64,000 nt of DNA from Cranoglanis bouderius (lineage: Eukaryota; Chordata; Actinopteri; Siluriformes; Cranoglanididae): assembly GCA_023630585.1 (NCBI GenBank), contig CM042566.1, forward strand, positions 8,986,754 through 9,050,753, read 5' to 3'. Shown piece after piece: positions 9,489-18,035 of this stretch. Numbering within the stretch: position 1 is the first letter of the stretch; the number at the start of each line of letters is the position of its first letter. The notes under the pieces are model-generated. The model made no database searches, was not told the DNA's origin, and saw only the letters and a list, made by a program, of their open reading frames with translations. A program made the position numbers and the translations under genes.

Positions 9489-12265
9489 TTTTAAAAATAT
9501 TCTTCTGCTTTTTCCCTGTAGCTGTTCTCAACGGTCCATATTTTAAGTGTAAATAAACCTCAGCGTCTACTCGCTTATTTTTTCCAATTAGACATTAAAT
9601 GCAGATCGGCTTTTTACACAGAGTTAGCAAACATTCCTAGCTAACTCACTAATTAACGCTACTTTGTTTTTCATACAAGTACACTTAAGTAAGTATGACA
9701 ACTCTCTTAGCAGTGAAGAGTTATCAGAATCAGAATCATCCTATAGGATATTACCATTCATAACATCCAGCATGGAATCAGAGCAGGGCAAGAGATGAAA
9801 AGTGAATGAAATGGTCATTTTTCTCTTTTCTTTGTGTCAGGACTGGAGTTTGAGCGCTGGCTGAAAGAGTGCGGCCCTCCTCTGTGCGAGCCGGATCTTT
9901 CTGCTGGTGGCATGTTGACTGGGCCTGTCCAGCACCTCTGTGAACTCTGGGCCATGGAGTCGCCTGACCGCCAAGCCATTGCTACCTTTGACCTCTCCAC
10001 ATGGAGCACCTTCCAGACCGTTCTCTTCCTGGACCGATTGCTGGACCGGTCACCTCTGCCACAAGGTGAACACTTCCTTCTCACATGTGGACATGTACCG
10101 TTAGGTTTTTTTTGTTGTTGTTTGTTTTGTTTTTTAGAGAACGTTGAGTCGCTGTGCTCAGGGCTTTAATATAAATCTGGCTCTGCAGAAGTGATGAATC
10201 TCCTATCGAGCTGCTACTCCGTTCTGCTGGATGACATGAACGCCGAGGTGCAGATACGCTGGCTGCAGGTCGTAGTGAGAAACGGCTTCTATCCTGACCT
10301 GCACCGCGTTCGCAGTTTCCTGCACAAACATGTGAGTATATATCACACAAAGCCTTCTCACTTTGGTTCTCACAATACTGTCTTGGAATAAATAGCACTG
10401 ATGTAGATTCCAGCTCTGCGTTATCTCGGTGATAGAGATTCTGCAACCATCTTTCATAGCTTGGATACGAGGCTACGTTATTAGAGCTTCTGGGTAACAT
10501 GGCTTTCTTAAAAAAAATAAATAAAAAAAAAAGCTAATCATATTGGTGTTCTTGTGATGTCACATAGCTCTCGAGTAGACGTTGAACCTTGTGCACTTTT
10601 GTGGCTGTCTCCTTTTCTTTTTTCTGACGCTTGTTGATCCATTTTGTGCTTTTGATTACTCTGTCCTCACTGTTTGTCCAGTTTGGCAGCTGTTCTCTGA
10701 CTGTGTGGTTTGGTTCTTCCAGCCGAGGAGGAGGTCACAGCAGTTGCTGTTACAGAAAATTTAATTAAATTCATTTCTAGTCTTTTCTAGACAAAGGCTT
10801 TTTTACAGATCAAACATAATTACCTTAATCCATACTGTAGGCCTGGTGGCTATGTGTAAAACGATACACTGATCAGCCATAACATTAAAACCACTGACAG
10901 GTGACGTGAATAACATTGATTATCTCATTACAATGGCACTTGTCAAGGGGTGGGTGGGATATATTAGGCAGCAAGTGAACAGTCAGTTCTTGAAGTTGAT
11001 GTGTTGGAAGCAGGAAAAATGGGCAAGCGTAAGGATCTGAGCGACTTTGACAAGGGCCAAATTTTGATGGCTAGACGACTGGGTCAGAGCATCTCTAATA
11101 TGGCAAGTCTTGTGGGGTGTTCCCAGTATGCAGTGGTTAGTACCTACCAGAAGTGGTCCAAGGAAGGACAACCGGTGAACCGGCAACAGGGTCATGGGTG
11201 CCCAAGGCTCATTGAGCAGCGTGACAGAGTTCAAGGTGTTGACTTGATCTCCAAGTTCCCCAGATCTGAATCCGTTCGAGCATCTGTGGGATGTGCTGGA
11301 CAAACAAGTCCGATCCATGGAGGCCCCACCAGGACATTAGCATCAGATCCTTTAGGACTTAAAGGATCTGATGCTAACATCCTGGTGCCAAATACCACAG
11401 CACACCTTCAGAGGTCTTGTGGAGTCCATGCCTCGACAGGTCAGAGCTATTTTGGTGGCACAAGGGAGACCTACACAATATTAGGCAGGTGTTTTAATGT
11501 TATGGCTGATCGGTGAATATAAAAAAAAGTTATATTCTCTCAGCTTGCTAGATCGAGACTACATGGCTCCATCAAACAATAAAGTCGAGCTGATGTTACA
11601 TTACTTTTAAGCTTAGAGGTGTCCTCTTTAATTTATCCTTCATTATCTCCACCACTTCCCACTGTTCCACTTCCTCTTTTCCTGCTCAACGTGTTTTTTG
11701 TTTCCAGTTTGTTGTTGACCTCCTGATTCCTCTAAATTCCTTTAGTTTCATGTGCCTTCAGTTAGACAGACTGACTACGTCATGAACATGCTAGTGAGCT
11801 GAAGCTGCTTTATAAGAGTTTCCTGACACGTCACTGTACGTTGACCAGCGGAGGTTTTAGGGCAATTTTCCTTCAATTTGTCATTTAAAATAAATCTATA
11901 ACTATACACTCCTCCTATGTAACTAGAACAGTCAGCAATGCCTGCGTCTTTGATATCATAACCTCCTTCCTTCTTTCTGTTTCTGTGCATCTCCGCAGAC
12001 CTCACGCATGTACACTGTGCCTCTGTATGAGGACCTGTGTGGAGGAGTTCTGAAGTGTTTCGCTGTCGAGGTGTTTTACCAAACGCAGGACCGCTTACAC
12101 CCCAACCTGCGCAAGGCACTGCAGCAAATTCTATTCCAAACCAGTGCGGCAAGCACCTCTAGCACCCCGGCCTTGGTCGGCCCACCTCAGTCCACTCCAT
12201 CGCCACCCCCAGACCCGGCCACTAACGGGACCATGGCCCTGCTCGATGTCAACGTGTCCGCGTGA
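1..12265 (+). CDS. rnpepl1: RNPEPL1 gene span (spliced, 5' part outside window): aminopeptidase B-like 1, M1 family
   Basis: Seen: coding exons at 1-14, 1226-1377, 2970-3086, 4839-5074, 7088-7201, 7513-7625, 9335-9443, 9841-10065, 10189-10331 and 11999-12265. All have GT/AG borders and matching phases, giving 495 residues plus TGA. The zinc motif HEIAH is followed 18 residues later by the third ligand Glu (in WLSEG). The exopeptidase motif reads VAMEN, where classical M1 enzymes have GGMEN/GAMEN. The translation matches vertebrate RNPEPL1 as I recall it throughout, including NPCLTFIISSILES, TYEKG and the terminal DVNVSA. Known: M1 metallopeptidases remove N-terminal residues; RNPEPL1 is related to aminopeptidase B and leukotriene A4 hydrolase and has a helical-repeat C-terminal domain. 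The N-terminal domain lies upstream of the window. RNPEP and LTA4H are less likely, because they lack this Ser/Pro-rich tail and VNVSA end. Confidence 0.95.
196..537 (+). mobile_element. Short inverted-repeat element (MITE-like), copy 1
   Basis: The segment starts with AGGATTTTGTGATTTTGCG-like sequence and ends in the inverse, AAATCCTGTA. A second copy lies in opposite orientation at about 47,859-48,217. The two share the gcgatcgca motif, the segment around cctccgaatat/atattcggagg, and a CpG-containing block (ttcgattcacgcg / cacacgtcattcgaag). The ORF at 363-545 lies inside it and is not a gene. No target duplication was established. Confidence 0.65.
1186..1210 (+). repeat. (TG)n microsatellite
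   Basis: About 12 TG units, located 15 bases upstream of the RNPEPL1 exon acceptor at 1225. Confidence 0.95.
1226..1377 (+). CDS. rnpepl1: RNPEPL1 coding exon
   Basis: Translates to VPDGVTVLMSASRSVYSK... and ends ...PVPAYLVALVAGDLQHADIGP plus two bases of an Arg codon. The PVPAYLVALVAGDL core is typical of the M1 N-terminal beta-sandwich domain in the RNPEP/LTA4H branch. Acceptor ggcag at 1225; donor gtgcgt at 1378. The 152-bp length carries phase 0 in and phase 2 out. Confidence 0.95.
1378..2969 (+). other. rnpepl1: RNPEPL1 intron
   Basis: Mostly AT-rich unique-looking sequence. A dispersed-repeat relic occupies about 2,371-2,820. No gene was seen. The small ORFs at 1896-2135 and 2545-2820 have no recognisable domain. 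Confidence 0.8.
2371..2820. mobile_element. Dispersed-repeat relic (DNA-transposon-like)
   Basis: The segment opens with ggcttggataagtattcaa and continues with the ctaccaccaccatgcttta block. I recognise both from abundant non-coding fish repeats. The orientation, exact ends and superfamily could not be fixed from sequence alone. Confidence 0.4.
2970..3086 (+). CDS. rnpepl1: RNPEPL1 coding exon
   Basis: Completes the Arg codon and reads SRVWAEPCLLTSAVSK..., ending ...AEQLFGPYVWG plus two bases of Arg. Known vertebrate RNPEPL1 has the same SRVWAEPCLL and GPYxWGRYD. Acceptor gcgtag at 2969; donor gtgagt at 3087. The exon of 117 bp keeps phase 2/2. Confidence 0.95.
3087..4838 (+). other. rnpepl1: RNPEPL1 intron with AT-rich simple sequence
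   Basis: AT-rich, with (TTTA)n passing into (TTTTA)n at about 4,018-4,080 and A-rich runs at 3,796-3,822. No gene or complete transposon is recognised. Confidence 0.8.
4018..4080 (+). repeat. (TTTA)n/(TTTTA)n microsatellite
   Basis: Six to seven ttta units, then about six tttta units, within RNPEPL1 intronic DNA. Confidence 0.9.
4839..5074 (+). CDS. rnpepl1: RNPEPL1 catalytic exon (zinc site)
   Basis: Encodes YDIVFLPPSFPIVAMENPCL, then TFIISSILESQEFLLIDVI, then HEIAHGWFGNAVTNATWEEM, then WLSEGLATYAQRRITTEVY. The two His and one Glu of HEIAH, plus the Glu of WLSEG 18 residues after HEIAH, form the complete M1 gluzincin zinc-binding and catalytic set. The residue after HEIAH is Gly, where the human protein as I recall it has Ser. 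Acceptor ccacag at 4838; donor gtacac at 5075, chosen because TAT-G joins to GC-GAA for YGEALTCLE. Confidence 0.96.
5075..7087 (+). other. rnpepl1: RNPEPL1 intron
   Basis: Contains one Tc1-type deletion derivative (5808-6690). The flanks hold no recognisable gene. Confidence 0.8.
5808..6690 (-). mobile_element. Tc1/mariner deletion derivative, family A copy 1
   Basis: The left end, after a TA, reads cagtcacctctgaaagtatt; the right end holds the inverse ggccttgctgttccaatatt. On the minus strand, pieces of transposase can be read with stops and shifts: a VKHGGGSVM-like block, then RNNLSSNLQRNAS-like sequence, then MQQDNDPK, which carries the second catalytic Asp. It is too short for a full element and has no complete ORF. 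A related copy lies at 52,171-52,839. Confidence 0.75.
7088..7201 (+). CDS. rnpepl1: RNPEPL1 coding exon
   Basis: Reads (G)EALTCLETVFRLDALHRQM then RLLGDNNPVSKLQAKFEP. Vertebrate RNPEPL1 has the same RLDALHRQM(K/R)LLG and PVSKLQ blocks. Acceptor tgcag at 7087; donor gtaact at 7202; 114 bp with phase 1 in and out. Confidence 0.95.
7285..7456 (+). repeat. Dispersed repeat fragment (tatatagcgct family)
   Basis: An (AAT)n run is followed by tatatagcgctattctagac and cactcaaagcgctttacat, then a conserved gatgcgacggcagccatagt block. I recognise this from common non-coding fish repeats, probably the tail of a SINE or LINE. It lies inside the short intron 7202-7512. Confidence 0.5.
7513..7625 (+). 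CDS. rnpepl1: RNPEPL1 coding exon
   Basis: Reads GVNPSSLMNLFTYEKGFCFV then SYLSQLCGDIKSFDTFLK. The TYEKG motif is the conserved Tyr-containing segment of the M1 active-site region. Acceptor ctcag at 7512; donor gtaagt at 7626; 113 bp ending in phase 0. Confidence 0.96.
8317..9033. mobile_element. Tc1-type non-autonomous element
   Basis: After a TA at 8315-8316 the left end reads cagttgaggtcataagttta. The right end carries the inverse, gtatgtaaacttgtgacctc, near 9,008-9,027. The sequence cagaatctgcaaaatg is also repeated inverted near the right end. The inside has no transposase ORF. The right terminal bases are degraded, so the end is approximate. Confidence 0.7.
9206..9298 (+). repeat. (CA)n microsatellite
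   Basis: More than 40 CA units with one tgcg interruption, ending 37 bases before the RNPEPL1 exon at 9335. Confidence 0.97.
9335..9443 (+). CDS. rnpepl1: RNPEPL1 coding exon
   Basis: Reads AYIEQFRFSSVVAQDLLDFF then LGFFPELKESCVAQRE plus one base. The SVVAQDLLD and FFPELKE blocks match vertebrate RNPEPL1. It forms the start of the C-terminal helical domain. Acceptor tctag at 9334; donor gtaagg at 9444; 109 bp. Confidence 0.95.
9452..9488 (+). repeat. (CA)n microsatellite
   Basis: About 18 CA units starting eight bases after the exon end at 9443, so the exon 9335-9443 is flanked on both sides by CA tracts. Confidence 0.95.
9841..10065 (+). CDS. rnpepl1: RNPEPL1 coding exon
   Basis: Reads (G)LEFERWLKECGPPLCEPDL then SAGGMLTGPVQHLCELWAME, ending TFQTVLFLDRLLDRSPLPQ. 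The GLEFERWL and FQTxLFLDRLLDxSPLPQ blocks are conserved in RNPEPL1. Acceptor gtcag at 9840; donor gtgaac at 10066; 225 bp, phase 1/1. Confidence 0.96.
10189..10331 (+). CDS. rnpepl1: RNPEPL1 coding exon
   Basis: Reads (E)VMNLLSSCYSVLLDDMNAE then VQIRWLQVVVRNGFYPDLHR then VRSFLHKH. IRWLQ(I/V)VVRN and YPDLHRVR are conserved in the C-terminal domain. Acceptor tgcag at 10188; donor gtgagt at 10332; 143 bp, phase 1 to 0. Confidence 0.96.
10867..11515 (+). mobile_element. Tc1/mariner internal-deletion derivative, family B (MGKRKDLSDFDKG family)
   Basis: Left end cactgatcagccataacatt follows a TA. Right end holds the inverse, aatgttatggctgatcggtg. On the + strand the ORF begins MGKRKDLSDFDKGQILMARR and continues SISNMASLVGCSQYAVVST, a Tc1 N-terminal helix-turn-helix. 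After about codon 73 it jumps to the C-terminal third and runs out of frame, so the first two catalytic Asp are missing. A 3' fragment of the same family lies at about 42,500-42,815. The element also contains an unusual perfect palindrome (11337-11377). Confidence 0.85.
11337..11377. repeat. Perfect palindrome, 18-bp arms with 5-bp loop
   Basis: Arms 11337-11354 and 11360-11377 are exact reverse complements around ggact. The right arm is normal Tc1 family B sequence; the left arm replaces the expected sequence with its inverse. Confidence 0.9.
11999..12265 (+). CDS. rnpepl1: RNPEPL1 terminal coding exon
   Basis: Reads TSRMYTVPLYEDLCGGVLKC then FAVEVFYQTQDRLHPNLRKA then LQQILFQTSAAS, followed by a Ser/Thr/Pro-rich tail and the end ALLDVNVSA before TGA (12263-12265). 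The tail is low-complexity compared with the conserved helical domain. Acceptor cgcag at 11998. SRMYT(I/V)PLYEDLC and the VNVSA terminus identify RNPEPL1 specifically. Confidence 0.97.
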   Translation, partial: TSRMYTVPLYEDLCGGVLKCFAVEVFYQTQDRLHPNLRKALQQILFQTSAASTSSTPALVGPPQSTPSPPPDPATNGTMALLDVNVSA

Positions 12266-12717
12266 CACTTCAGAGAGCTGCAGGGGACACTGAGTAAGTG
12301 GACTGAGAAATGAATGGAGAAGCCCATCTCAGGAGGCCCGTGTGTGTGTGTGTGCGCGCGCGCGCAATTTCCAACACTGGGATTTTTACATGCACCTTCA
12401 ATATTCACATTCAAGCTGCTCAGGTTTTGTGGAACGAAGTGGGGGACAGACATCATCAACTGTGTTTAAAGATTGATATATATTAAATATATATATTGAA
12501 TATATATATACATATATATACGCACCCTTGAAAACTCACGTGTGCCACTGACCTCAGATAACGTGAGTTGACCAGTAATGGACTCCGTATCAGAGACTGG
12601 AATTAAAAGCCAAGCTAATGACACGTGAAAGCTGCTCATTGATTAAAGATATACTTTGGCCAAAAATGAAAGGTACACAATTTTCCTTTTAATGCAGATG
12701 TGGAAGCTCAGCCAAGG

Positions 12718-12728
12718 TATTATTATTA

Positions 12729-12785
<57 letters not shown>
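12718..12785 (+). repeat. (TAT)n microsatellite
   Basis: About 22 triplets with one gtt interruption, followed by (CTT)n to about 12,801. It lies within the probable RNPEPL1 3' UTR. Confidence 0.95.
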
Positions 12786-12786
<1 letters not shown>

Positions 12787-13743
12787 TCTTCTTCTTCTTC
12801 TTGCTGGAAACCTACAAAGAGCAATAGAAGCTTATAGCCTCCAGTTTAGCATTGTACAAGCTACATTCCTAAATCATGCACCAGCGTCAAAGCGCAGCAA
12901 GTGGTTAATGGAATGCTCCACCCTGAAACACGCATTAAATGTACTTGTATTGAAATATTAGAAATATTCTGGTGTTAATTTGTTGGTTGGTGCTGTGTGA
13001 GAAGTTAGTGGTTGGCTGCTGCACTGACATCACAGGACGACATCTTTATTGGTCGCTCACTTACAAAGGTGTTTAATAGGACAAACATTTTCAGCAATCT
13101 CAGACGTAAGGAATAACAGGTCAGGTTTTGCTCTTAGCTTTTCTCACGCACCGTTTTCCAGCAAGGTCCAGCATCATATTAATGAGAAATTACTGAATTA
13201 GTGGAGACACTGGTGCAGAAGTTGGACTCAAAATTCCAGAATGCACTGAGTTATCACAGCTCGGCTAGTTAGCGAACTACGAGATGACAAACACAATGGC
13301 GTTGTCGGTGGAATTAGCATGAACAGATGGGGCAGTGGGACTAAAGGACTAAAGCACCGCTGCATCACTCACGTTAAGTAGGAATGAAGCAAAGGTTAAA
13401 GCCCATTGGGTCCATTACCAGTGGGTGGTCGAACAGCATTGTGGGTAATGTAGGAAACCGTATACCAGCATGCTGATGAAAGACGTTTAAACTAAAAAAA
13501 AGACAACTCAGAATTTCATTCTTAAATCTTGGATGCAACTGAAGATCACATGGTAATTATAAAGATTAACATGCAAGTCGTTCAGGGTGGATTTAATAGA
13601 CTTTAATAGACCACTGTAAAGCCAGAAATACTTTCTTCCTCACTCCATACAAACATCAACTCTAGTGAAAGCTCTGACCCGTCTGTGAGAAGGGATTTGG
13701 ATGATCTTGTAGCTCCGATATGTATTGCATATTTATTTATTTA

Positions 13744-13749
13744 AATAAA
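13744..13749 (+). promoter_or_regulatory. Poly(A) signal AATAAA
   Basis: Canonical hexamer about 1.5 kb after the RNPEPL1 stop; a possible proximal cleavage signal. Confidence 0.4.
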
Positions 13750-14733
13750 GGCTGCTATGAATTATTCTGGTATTTTAGCAAAGTGTGTACAAAAGGTTTT
13801 ACTAAGAAAAGCTGGTTTGTGATGAAGCGAGCGCATGATCATTTACGCTAAAAGTTTCAGTGCAAAACTAAGAAAAACAAAGCAAACATGATGAGTGACT
13901 GATGAGAGGAAATGGTGTTGAATTCATTTTTGGCCAAATGATCCCTTTTAAACTGAAGAGTCACGTGAAAGTACGTCCGTTCAGTCATAATCCGGAGGAG
14001 TCCCGAATGAGTCTGGCTTCCTCACGAGGACGACGACGACGACTTCAATACAAATTGGATAAAAACTCTCTCTCTCATCTTTCTTGAACGGTTTGTTTGA
14101 TTCTCCAAACCTGGAACCACTTTCCCCTCATCATACCTCGATTCGACTCTCAGGTGCGTCAGTGCTGAAGTGATGGAGACACGTCGGTGCCTTTGAGCGA
14201 AAGCTTTCAACACTCAAGTATGGCTGCCGAAAACGACCAGCATCTTCGTTGTGCTTGAAGCCATATTTGGGACATTGTGATGTCAGTGTCGGAGAGAAAT
14301 CTCCTGCAGGGTTCCTGTATATCATGCACACTTTTAATACACGTTATCGTTCTTTCTTCTCATTTTTTTTTTGTTCTTGTTAGGAATAGGAAAAGTGTGT
14401 TAATTAAAACTTTAAATGAGACTGGGGTTATTGGTTTGCCCCTTTAGGATTTTTAATGTCAGACAGATTTTCATGTCAACACGTTTTCCTTGACCCCATC
14501 TTGTAATTTTTTTTGTTAGTGAGCTTGAATGCCTTTAATATTAGAAGAGGAGAGAAATGCAGAATAAATGCAACACTGTAAATGCAAAGGAGTTGGGTGG
14601 AGTTAGATTTAGCATTAGGAAATGTCATTGGATGGGTGCGAGCTGACTCGGTATGTGTGTGTGTGGATCGACAACAAACATCAGTGGCCTTAATAAGCCA
14701 AGCGAATACTGGTTTGGTTTCTGTTTTACAGAA

Positions 14734-14739
14734 AATAAA
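14734..14739 (+). promoter_or_regulatory. Poly(A) signal AATAAA (likely distal)
   Basis: Hexamer followed within about 30-50 bases by tgttgtattcaggtgtgttt, a GU-rich downstream element. Another AATAAA lies at 14563-14568. This is the best candidate for the RNPEPL1 transcript end. Confidence 0.5.
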
Positions 14740-14913
14740 AGAAAAATGTCATGAAAAATGAGCATTGTTGTATTCAGGTGTGTTTGTTATAAGAACTTAT
14801 TCAATTGCCATAAATCTGTTGCTGTCATAAGTGCTGTTATAGGAAAATAATCAATGATGGAGTGGTGTAATGCTGTTACCGAAAAGCACATCCTGAAGTG
14901 TTTTATTTCATGT

Positions 14914-15208
14914 TTGTCTTGCACCTCTGGGATTGGGGATTCGAATCCTGCCTCCGCCCTGCGTGCACAGATGTTGTCTGCTCTCCCAGTGCTTCAGGGG
15001 TTTTCTCCTCCAGTCCAAAGACATGCATTGTAGGCAGATTGGCATTTCCAAATTGTCTGTCGTGTGTGAATGTGTGTGCAATTGTACCCTGCGATGGGTT
15101 GGCATGCTGTCCAGGGTGCTCCCTGCCCTGTGCCCCGAGCTCCCTGGGATAGGCTCCAGGCTCCCCCGTGACCCTGTGTAGGATAAACGGTACGGAAAAT
15201 GGATGAAC
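14914..15208 (+). mobile_element. tRNA-headed SINE, copy 1 (5' truncated)
   Basis: Starts within the tRNA-like head: ggattcgaatcctgcctccg resembles a Pol III B box. It continues with the family body (agtccaaagacatgc, ccctgcgatgggttggca, ctgtccagggtg) and ends ggaaaatggatgaac. Two more copies lie at 29,657 and 51,184. The overlapping ORFs on both strands are not genes. Confidence 0.75.
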
Positions 15209-15442
15209 TAATCCACTTATTGTTACATTTAATGTCATTGAAACTTCCAGTCATAATGTACGAATCTATAAACACTCGTTCTATCACCAGCCTTTCTCTT
15301 CTCTCTCTTAAAGTTAAGAAGACAAAACAACAACAAAAAAAACACAACTTTGTTCATTTTACTGAGAAACCAAAAAGCACAAAGTCCTCTGTCTTGAAGA
15401 CTCTCCTGTGGTAAAAAAAAAAAAAAAAAAACCTTCCTGACT

Positions 15443-15725
15443 GTTACAAAGTGCTGACACTGGAGACTCCTTCTATAAATGTTAAATAAACGTCTCCTTA
15501 CATAAAGCTTTGACATTTCAACGATTACAAGTTTTCATTTGTTTATTATGTGGAGCATCTGCCAAACAAGTCCTTGTGAATGGGTTATTACTACAGAAAC
15601 GATAATTGATTAGAATATGCACATTAATATACACCTGTGATGTGAATTACAGCTGGGGACCATTTTCAGAGCTGCTGCTACAGAAAATTAATCAACACTT
15701 TTTGACCAAACAGAACAAATTATTC
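15443..15725 (+). repeat. Dispersed repeat, copy 1
   Basis: Shares gctgacactggagactcctt, aaatgttaaataaac, and the cctgtgaatgggtt...attagaa order with 22,712-22,990 in the same orientation. A remote piece may also occur at 840-960. The class is unknown; there is no ORF of note. Confidence 0.55.
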
Positions 15726-16216
15726 AACAGTGCTATGGGATAAATAATATAAATGCTCAGTATTACAACTTGAATGGAACTTACACAAATCAAGTAAGGG
15801 GGGAGAAATGATCGAACTACCATTTTAATAGAGAATTTATTGTTGTGCACAAAGGTAGTCGCTAATGTTACACTGCAAAGTTCAGAATGTGGTTCATTAC
15901 TTCTGATCAATAGGTGCAATACATCTGTTTACATATAAAATGGATGCTACATATTTTGTACACAATCTGTTTCTTGTTGGTATAGAAAAATAAAAATCTT
16001 AAGTAAAAAATTCAAAATGTAATCTTAGCAGGCTCCTCATTGAACGTAAAGTGCAGTGCATTATGGGTAGAAAGCATTATTGTATGCTCTGTCTAGAGAC
16101 CACTCTGTGAAATGATTTATTGAGAGTAATATTTTAGATATTTTTTATTTAAATAAGTGCTCATGTGAAAGAAACGCATAGAAAAACCTACAGGAGGCGC
16201 AATGTCACTTCCATGC

Positions 16217-16947
16217 ACAGCTGGTCAGGGTTGCCAGATTAAAGAAAACCCTCACATTGTCTTTAAACCCATTAGTCTGGAAAAAGCAGGCCAGCAGATA
16301 AGATTTGGATTGAATTTGTTTTATTTATTTATTTATTTTTAAAAATATAAACAAATACATTTATAGGGCTACTGTATTCTTCAATATCACGTTCATGATT
16401 TTAGCAATAACGAATAACACAGTTACGCTGTGTGTCATTTAATTTTGAAGTTACATGAATAGGCAACAGATGTAGTTTGTGTTTAAATGTTTAAAATTGT
16501 GTTTAAGGCAAGACACCAAGTAAATTGTTTAAAAAAACAACAACAACAACAAAATAAACACAATAAATATAAGAATCAAATTGCCAGTTGATTGGTAATT
16601 CTTACAAGTGTATTTTTGTTTGAACTTGAAAAAAATGTCCAATTACTTATGCAAATCAGGCTTCATCTAATAAAGTATGCATATATTTGCATACTTAATA
16701 AAACAAAACAAAAAAAAACAATTTAGTCTTTTAATATTTATTTCACTGTGAAAACATTTGCAAGAGAGATTTTTTGGAAAAAAAACTTTGTTTAATCAAG
16801 AAAAGACTATGTTATAAACATTTTTGTGTATTTCTTTTCTAGTGTAAAATGTATAGCAGTAATATCCTTCTAATTAGGGATATGCATGAACCTGTAAAAC
16901 TTTATGAATTCATCTATAAACTGACTTTTTGTCCAAAATATTAACAA

Positions 16948-16978
<31 letters not shown>

Positions 16979-17332
16979 CTTGGTTTAATGTTTCCACTCT
17001 AGTTAGTGGGGTTTATAAGATTTTTAAAGAAAATTGACGTATAGCATAATGACATATAAACTTATTCAAGCTAAAGTGGGCGGAGTTTAAAGCCTTAATC
17101 GGTGTTGCTAAGTTTCAGGTAAAGCGGTAACCGCGAATGCACAAAAACGTGAAATAAACATATTTTTGATTTTTTCAAACATATAAACATAGTTTTGATT
17201 TTTTTCCCCCATTACGACAGTGTAAAATAAGTCATGTTACATATACAATTTATCCAAAAATCTGAAGTCATTTCTACCTGTAGTGTTTTTCCTTAATGTT
17301 GAACCTGTGCAATCTGGCAACCCTACAGCTGT
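16217..17332. mobile_element. Probable hAT-type non-autonomous element
   Basis: The left end cagggttgccagatt (16226-16240) is matched by the inverse aatctggcaaccct (17311-17324). The flanking 8-mers acagctgg (16217-16224) and acagctgt (17325-17332) differ by one base, as expected for an old 8-bp target duplication. The inside is AT-rich and without a coding ORF. It includes a poly-A run at 16,955-16,978. Confidence 0.55.
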
Positions 17333-17689
17333 TCCAGAGGGAGAGAGGGAAAAGCAGTGATATTCATGCACAGTCCAATCTGGACCAGTCCGATATTGCT
17401 TCGTCTCTGGACAATACCAGTACAGAAGACTAATAAATTAAGAGATGATTTAGCATGTTCGTTTCGTTCGTAGTATTATTAAACATATATGGTCTAATAT
17501 CTGTTAGATAGTACAAGAATTACAGTACAAGTGTACTGTACAGTGTATTAGGAATAGTCTATAGTTTATTTGCGGTTTATTGTTATATAAAGTAAGCGGA
17601 TTTATCAACAAAACGGCTGACAATATCGAAAAGAGAGGAATATTAAACCACATTGTTGTACCGTAAAGACTGCAGTATATTCCGGGGGA

Positions 17690-18010
17690 AATTGGAGCGT
17701 TAAACCGCATTATTATCCTACTCAAAAAAGCGGAGCATTACAGCGCAGTATCCCACCGATAGGAGCGCAGCGGTTCACCGCATCAGCCTTCACCGGCGTC
17801 CCGGCGCCCAGGAGCGGCTTCGGGAGGTACGCGAGTCCCGATGCTCCCGGCCTTCTCCACCCCAGCGGGCCGCAATGGGGGAGACGAAAATTATCTACCA
17901 CCTGGACGACCAGGAGACTCCGTACCTGGTCAAAGTGCCAGTCCCGGCCGAAGAAGTCACTCTGGCCCACTTTAAACAAGTCCTCAATAAACCCAACTAT
18001 AAATTTTTCT
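17690..18010 (+). promoter_or_regulatory. dvl3: CpG-rich start region of DVL3 (probable 5' UTR/promoter edge)
   Basis: CpG density rises sharply from about 17,690 (gcggagc, gcgcag, ccggcgtcccggcgcc), against the AT-rich surroundings, and continues into exon 1. No TATA box is evident. This is typical of a housekeeping-type vertebrate promoter. The transcription start itself cannot be placed. Confidence 0.5.
17841..17975 (+). other. Upstream ORF overlapping DVL3 start
   Basis: An ATG at 17841 is 34 bases upstream of the DVL3 ATG, in the +1 frame. It runs 44 codons through the DVL3 start to TAA at 17973-17975. Its context is weak (C at -3, C at +4). The DVL3 ATG has G at -3 and +4. It matters only if the mRNA starts upstream of 17,841. 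Confidence 0.45.
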
Positions 18011-18035
18011 TCAAGTCAATGGACGATGATTTCGG
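17875..18035 (+). CDS. dvl3: DVL3 exon 1 (coding part): DIX domain N-terminal half
   Basis: Reads MGETKIIYHLDDQETPYLVK then VPVPAEEVTLAHFKQVLNKP then NYKFFFKSMDDDF plus two bases of Gly. The DIX core KIIYHLD, TPYLVK and YKFFFKSMDDDFG is almost invariant in DVL3. The start was chosen because the ATG has a strong Kozak context and gives the exact family N-terminus. Donor gtaagc at 18036. Confidence 0.97.

Larger units (their letters stand above)
10332..11998 (+). other. rnpepl1: RNPEPL1 last intron
   Basis: Contains an internally deleted Tc1 element (10867-11515). Other parts show no recognisable gene. Confidence 0.8.
12266..14760 (+). other. rnpepl1: Probable RNPEPL1 3' UTR
   Basis: About 2.5 kb follows the stop with no coding sequence. 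It contains CG/TG simple repeat (12340-12366), a (TAT)n tract (12718-12785), and AATAAA at 13744, 14563 and 14734. The last is followed by a TG-rich stretch (about 14,766-14,795). The extent is inferred, not shown. Confidence 0.5.

Noticed and set aside
9815..10500. Minus-strand ORFs opposite the RNPEPL1 exons
   Set aside because: Shadows of conserved + strand exons, without independent support.
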